A stretch of 10,453 nt of DNA, from positions 1-10,453 of the forward strand of contig CAMWTD010000052.1 in NCBI GenBank assembly GCA_947177085.1, in the 5' to 3' direction. The first letter of the stretch is position 1. Each line of letters begins with the position of its first letter. Position numbers and translations under genes: made by a program. The DNA is from an uncultured Desulfovibrio sp. GTDB lineage: Bacteria; Desulfobacterota; Desulfovibrionia; Desulfovibrionales; Desulfovibrionaceae. Positions 7,615-10,453 of the stretch are shown here, piece after piece. The notes under the pieces are model-generated. The model was not told the DNA's origin. It ran no database searches and saw only the letters and a program-made list of their open reading frames with translations.

Positions 7615-8181
7615 CTAGGCCCGCACCGCCTCCCGCGCGGCCAGCTCCAGGAAGGCCGCCCGTTCCCCGGCCGTCGACCGCGGCACATTGTCGAAATTGT
7701 GCCAGGCGACGCCCCGCATTCCCACGGCGGCGAAGACATGCTCGGGCAAATAGCCGGTGAAATAGGCGGAAAAGCTGGCCGTGGGCGCTTCTGAGGTGGT
7801 GAGGAGGAGGGTGCGCCGGATATTGAGCTTCGGCATCAGACGCCCCTCGGGAGAATAGGTCCAGGCAAAGCCCTTCAGGAGCACCTTGTCGTGGAAGCCC
7901 TTGACGATGGCCGGCTCCGTGCCCCACCACACGGGAAAGATATAGACGATGCGCTCCGTGCGGGCGAGGATGTCCATGTATTTCTGCGCCACGGGATCGC
8001 TGGTGCGGCCCTCGGAATACAGGGCCAGCTCGGGCGCGCGCACGGCCGGGTCAAAGCGGTCCGCGTAGAGGTCGATGAACGACCATTCCGGGCCTTCCTT
8101 GGCGAGGGCGGCGAGGATGGCGTCCTTGATGGCGGCGTTGAAACTCTTGTCGTAGGGATGGCCGTAGACAACGGTGATCAT
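7615..8181 (-). CDS. Flavodoxin-fold NAD(P)H oxidoreductase (NQO/KefF-like)
   Basis: The 188-residue protein belongs to the flavodoxin-2 fold family (PF02525), FMN/FAD enzymes that pass two electrons from NAD(P)H to quinones or similar acceptors. It starts MITVVYGHPYDKSFNAAI, with the family's HP-x3-SFN phosphate-binding turn at residues 8-15. It has FPVWWGTEPAIVKGFHDKVL at 82-101, the flavin-contacting loop, then GFAWTY and GRLMPKL. No transmembrane or signal segment is present, so it should be cytoplasmic. The start is supported by AAGGAG just upstream. It lies 26 nt after the YkgJ-type gene and 41 nt before the methyltransferase gene, in the same direction. The natural acceptor cannot be told from sequence. 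Confidence 0.92.
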   Translation of the reverse strand: MITVVYGHPYDKSFNAAIKDAILAALAKEGPEWSFIDLYADRFDPAVRAPELALYSEGRTSDPVAQKYMDILARTERIVYIFPVWWGTEPAIVKGFHDKVLLKGFAWTYSPEGRLMPKLNIRRTLLLTTSEAPTASFSAYFTGYLPEHVFAAVGMRGVAWHNFDNVPRSTAGERAAFLELAAREAVRA

Positions 8182-8207
8182 GAGGGCTCCTTTGCCCCGC
8201 GGGGGCT

Positions 8208-8837
8208 TCAATTCCAGGGGAGATTTTGCACGGGCACGGTGACGGAGCGCAGCCAGGCCTGCGCGGCCTCGCTGCCGGGCTCCGCGGCGGGCGGCTCGGG
8301 CAGGCCCAGCGCCTGCCAGCGGCCGGCGTACCAGGGAAAGGTCATGGCCAGCGCGGCATGGAGGGCCTTGCGCGCCGGAATGAGCATGTCCCCGGGGCGG
8401 CTTTGCGTGCAGACCTCGCCGGGGGCGCAGGCGCGGTCCAGCACGAGGTAGCGCCGGCAGGCCAGCGGCCGCACGGCATAGACGCTGCAGCCCCCGTCCA
8501 GCAGGAAAGGGCAGGGCCTTTGCAGGGCATCGGGTTGCGCGGCAAGCTGTCCCTCGTACTGGGCCTCCAGCCGGGCGCGCGTGGCTGCGTCGAGCCTTAG
8601 GCGCATGTGGGAGCGCATGAGCAGGAATTCCAGCGGCGTCACCGGGATGGGCTGGCGGCAACAGGCGTCGCAGCCGGGGCCGCAGGCCAGCGTGCGCCCC
8701 GCGTCCCGCGCCGCCGCCACGGCTTCCCCCACGCTTGCGTCCACGTGGGCGCAGCCCGCGAGCAGGAGCCCCGCGCCGGGCAGCGCGCGCTCCAGCAGGG
8801 CGTCGCGGTGGCGTCGGCCGCTATTCGGCGGCAGCAT
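8208..8837 (-). CDS. YkgJ-type cysteine-cluster protein (putative Fe/Zn-binding)
   Basis: The 209-residue protein has the signature of the YkgJ/UPF0153 family (PF03692), described as zinc- or iron-chelating; no enzymatic role is established for most members. CGPGCDACC is at residues 52-60 (a C-x3-C-x2-CC cluster) followed by PIPVTPLEF. A second cluster, CPFLLDGGCSVYAVRPLACRRY, runs over 109-130 (Cys109, Cys117, Cys127). Further cysteines are at 137 and 143. The start is uncertain: ATG at 8837 overlaps the end of the upstream HD gene by 17 nt without a clear ribosome binding site, and a TTG lies 21 nt further upstream. Overlap suggests translational coupling. An LLLAGC string at residues 24-29 resembles a lipobox, but the preceding segment is not a good signal peptide. 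Confidence 0.85.
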   Translation of the reverse strand: MLPPNSGRRHRDALLERALPGAGLLLAGCAHVDASVGEAVAAARDAGRTLACGPGCDACCRQPIPVTPLEFLLMRSHMRLRLDAATRARLEAQYEGQLAAQPDALQRPCPFLLDGGCSVYAVRPLACRRYLVLDRACAPGEVCTQSRPGDMLIPARKALHAALAMTFPWYAGRWQALGLPEPPAAEPGSEAAQAWLRSVTVPVQNLPWN

Positions 8838-10170
8838 TGGCCGCGTACTGGCGCACAAAGGCCAGGGCGGAGTCCCGGTCCGTCACCTCCCCGGCGATCT
8901 GGGCCTGGAGCAGGGCGTCGCGTATGAGGCCCACCTGCCGCCCGGGCGAGAGCTGCGTCTCTTCCATGATTTCGTTGCCGTTGAGCAGGGGTTCCAGCAT
9001 CTGCTCCGGCGTTTCGGCGCGGCCCAGGTACTTCATGTTGTGGTTGAAGGAGGTAAAGCTGTCCTCCCGCGCCTGGAGGTCGGCGCGGGCCATGGCTATA
9101 AGGCGCGGCGTCTCGCCCACGGCCTTGAAGCGGCGGATGCCCCGGTCGGTCATCATGAAGTGGAAGCGCATGTGGTGCTCCACCAGGTGGCAGATGAGGT
9201 CCGCGTCCTCCTGGGCGAAGTGGAGGCGGCGCAAAATCTTGCGCGTGACCTTGGCCCCCACGCGGTGGTGCTGGTAATAGGTCCAGCGGCCGTCGAAATA
9301 CTCGGCTGTGAAGAGCTTGCCCACATCGTGGAAGAGCATGGCCATGGCCCCCAGCCAGTCGTAGTGGAAGCCCTCCTCGGGATAGTACTTCATGCACTTG
9401 AGGGTGTGCTCGAAGACATTCCCGTCGCTGTCGCCCTTGTCGTTCTGCTGGGGCACGCAGTCGAGCGCGGCCACCTCGGGAATGAGTCCCTGAAGGATAT
9501 GGGAGTCGTAGAGCAGGCGCACGAAGCGGTACATGGATTCCGCCGCCACCTTGCGCCATTCCTCCATGATGTCGCGCGCGGGCACATAGTCGTTGACGCG
9601 CACCGAGGCGCGCACGATGGCCATCCAGGTGTTGGGCTCGATGGGCGCGTCGAAATTGGCGGCGAAACGCAGGGCGCGCACCGCGAGCAGGTAGTTGTGG
9701 CGCAGGGTCTCGTCTGGCAGGCCCACGAGGCGGATGTCGCCGCCCTTGAGCTCGGCGAAGCCCTCGTACTGGTCGCCCGTGGGGATGGGGCTGCCGAAGC
9801 CGGTGAGCCTGAGTTGCAGGCGCTCGCGCGGGGCGAGCTGGGACGCCATGGAGGGCGTGACGCGCAAAAGCGAGAGCTCTGGGTGGCTCGCGTTGGCCGC
9901 CTCCAGCGGATAGAAGCGGAAAAGGACGCCGTTTTCCGTGAGCTCGCCCACGGCGCGCTTGCCCTCCTCAAGAGTGACCTTGGGGAAGAGCCGCGCCAGC
10001 GTCTCGCCCGTGGCCTCGCAGGCGATGTCCACGGCCGGCAGGTCGGTCTGGCCCGGCTTGCGCGCGGCCAGGAGGCGCTCCTGCAGGGGCGCGTTGATCA
10101 CATGGGCGTCATACCCGTTGCGGAGCAGGGTCTTGCAGAGGGAAACGGCATCCTTGAGCGCCTGATGCAT
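8821..10170 (-). CDS. HD-domain protein related to class II CCA-adding enzymes, with degenerate nucleotidyltransferase site
   Basis: The 449-residue protein lines up with class II tRNA nucleotidyltransferases/poly(A) polymerases over its whole length, but the catalytic N-terminal part is altered. The segment AVDIACEATGETLARLFP (46-63) matches the DxD region, with the first Asp replaced by Ala46. The usual GG-x-VRD loop is missing. The EDxxRxxR motif reads HNYLLAVR (158-165). The HD phosphohydrolase domain looks intact: His255 (FEHT), His281-Asp282 (FHDVGK), His301/302, His332/333 and Asp364. The C-terminus (400-440) resembles the CCA-enzyme tail. The start ATG has AAGGAG upstream. It is the first gene after the promoter at 10227-10255. 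It may be a phosphodiesterase/phosphatase acting on RNA ends or nucleotides rather than a CCA-adding enzyme. It could be annotated as tRNA nucleotidyltransferase or HD family protein. Confidence 0.9.
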   Translation of the reverse strand: MHQALKDAVSLCKTLLRNGYDAHVINAPLQERLLAARKPGQTDLPAVDIACEATGETLARLFPKVTLEEGKRAVGELTENGVLFRFYPLEAANASHPELSLLRVTPSMASQLAPRERLQLRLTGFGSPIPTGDQYEGFAELKGGDIRLVGLPDETLRHNYLLAVRALRFAANFDAPIEPNTWMAIVRASVRVNDYVPARDIMEEWRKVAAESMYRFVRLLYDSHILQGLIPEVAALDCVPQQNDKGDSDGNVFEHTLKCMKYYPEEGFHYDWLGAMAMLFHDVGKLFTAEYFDGRWTYYQHHRVGAKVTRKILRRLHFAQEDADLICHLVEHHMRFHFMMTDRGIRRFKAVGETPRLIAMARADLQAREDSFTSFNHNMKYLGRAETPEQMLEPLLNGNEIMEETQLSPGRQVGLIRDALLQAQIAGEVTDRDSALAFVRQYAANAAAE

Positions 10171-10188
10171 GGGGAACTCCTTGGGCAG

Positions 10189-10213
10189 GGCGGCAGGTGG
10201 ATGCGCTGCCGCC
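10189..10213 (-). promoter_or_regulatory. Leader hairpin upstream of the HD gene
   Basis: GGCGGCA (10189-10195) and TGCCGCC (10207-10213) form a perfect 7-bp stem with an 11-nt loop in the short 5' untranslated region. It begins just after the predicted transcription start and ends shortly before the AAGGAG ribosome binding site. It could stabilise the 5' end of the message; no riboswitch class is recognised. Confidence 0.5.
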
Positions 10214-10226
10214 GGGTACTGCCTCC

Positions 10227-10255
10227 AGTATCGGGGGAGCCGCCAAGGAAGTCAA
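10227..10255 (-). promoter_or_regulatory. Sigma70-type promoter for the HD-to-nikR gene run
   Basis: On the - strand, TTGACT (10250-10255, five of six) is followed after exactly 17 bp by GATACT (10227-10232, four of six). Transcription would start near 10220, about 50 nt before the ATG at 10170. Its position in front of the first of five closely spaced co-directional genes fits an operon promoter. Confidence 0.72.
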
Positions 10256-10264
10256 GCATGACGC

Positions 10265-10453
10265 CTTGTTAGATGGTGGGGTGAGAAGTTCTCTAAAAAG
10301 CGAGAGGGGAGACTTGGTGATTTTTCCCTGGATTTAGGCTCGTTAACAATTTTTTATGAGTCCCAGGATGTAGGGAGTGACAAAGCAATTACACTATATT
10401 GGTATGCATATAATTCATGCGGGCTTAATGATTAAGAATGAAATCGGCAACAC
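10265..10453. other. AT-rich end region without a supported gene
   Basis: From about 10280 the base composition drops sharply compared with the GC-rich rest of the window. No open frame of useful length is seen. The stretch holds a perfect GAGAA-G-TTCTC inverted repeat (10283-10293), a T-run (10350-10355), and TATAAT at 10409-10414 on the + strand without a good -35 partner. An ATG at 10438 could begin a gene continuing past the window edge (M-K-S-A-T), but it has no clear ribosome binding site. It may be a regulatory region for a divergent gene or the margin of acquired DNA. Confidence 0.5.

Noticed and set aside
7574..7930. N-terminal extension of the methyltransferase frame through the oxidoreductase gene
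   Set aside because: The added residues have no family match, overlap a clearly recognisable gene, and the ATG at 7573 gives a normal-length protein.
8195..8204. CCCCGCGGGG palindrome between the YkgJ-type and oxidoreductase genes
   Set aside because: Short, with only a 2-nt centre, and expected by chance in such GC-rich DNA.
8182..8661. N-terminal extension of the oxidoreductase frame upstream of 8181
   Set aside because: The family start MITVVYGHP with an AAGGAG site lies at 8181; the extension overlaps the YkgJ-type gene out of frame and reads as a Pro/Arg/Ala-rich shadow.
8581..10272. 563-codon open frame on the + strand opposite the HD and YkgJ-type genes
   Set aside because: It is the antisense shadow of two well-supported genes in high-GC DNA; its protein is rich in His, Gly, Ala and Val without any domain signature, and it has no ribosome binding site.
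10386..10414. + strand promoter with TATAAT at 10409-10414
   Set aside because: The -10 is perfect but no acceptable -35 exists at 15-19 bp, the TG extension is offset by one base, and no gene start follows convincingly within the window.

Overview
The window reads as a high-GC chromosome segment from a sulfate-reducing deltaproteobacterium, most likely a Desulfovibrionaceae member. The lineage call is inference. It rests on the F1 ATP synthase gene order (the end of atpH, then atpA-atpG-atpD-atpC, with no a or c subunit gene in this stretch), protein sequences that look Desulfovibrio-like, and the mix of accessory genes (FolE2, NikR, a flavoredoxin-like flavin reductase).

Left part, + strand (1-4594): the distal half of an ATP synthase operon. 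The window opens inside atpH, whose reading frame carries an in-frame amber codon at 22-24 although the conserved C-terminus continues in frame to 150. Full-length alpha, gamma, beta and epsilon genes follow, tightly packed with good ribosome binding sites. Exceptions to the packing are a 103-bp gap before atpC that holds a very GC-rich hairpin, and an unusual Lys/Glu tail on beta encoded by a 12-nt tandem repeat. A strong intrinsic terminator closes the operon at 4563-4594.

Middle (4704-5336): a stand-alone flavin reductase-like gene with its own sigma70-type promoter. It ends at a terminator that it shares with the convergent folE2.

Right part, - strand (5348-10255): a run of genes transcribed right to left from a clear sigma70-type promoter (10227-10255). 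In order they are an HD-domain protein built like a class II CCA-adding enzyme but with a degenerate nucleotidyltransferase active site, a YkgJ-type cysteine-cluster protein, a flavodoxin-fold NAD(P)H:quinone oxidoreductase-like protein, a METTL20-like class I methyltransferase, and the nickel regulator NikR. Spacings of -17 to +41 nt suggest one transcript. After a 322-bp stretch with no convincing gene comes folE2, the type IB GTP cyclohydrolase.

The last ~170 bases are strikingly AT-rich compared with everything else and contain no gene I can support. I see no tRNA or rRNA gene, CRISPR array, intact insertion sequence or phage gene. The items most worth a second look are the atpH amber codon, the degenerate nucleotidyltransferase with an intact HD domain, the repeat-encoded beta tail, and the unexplained nikR-folE2 gap.
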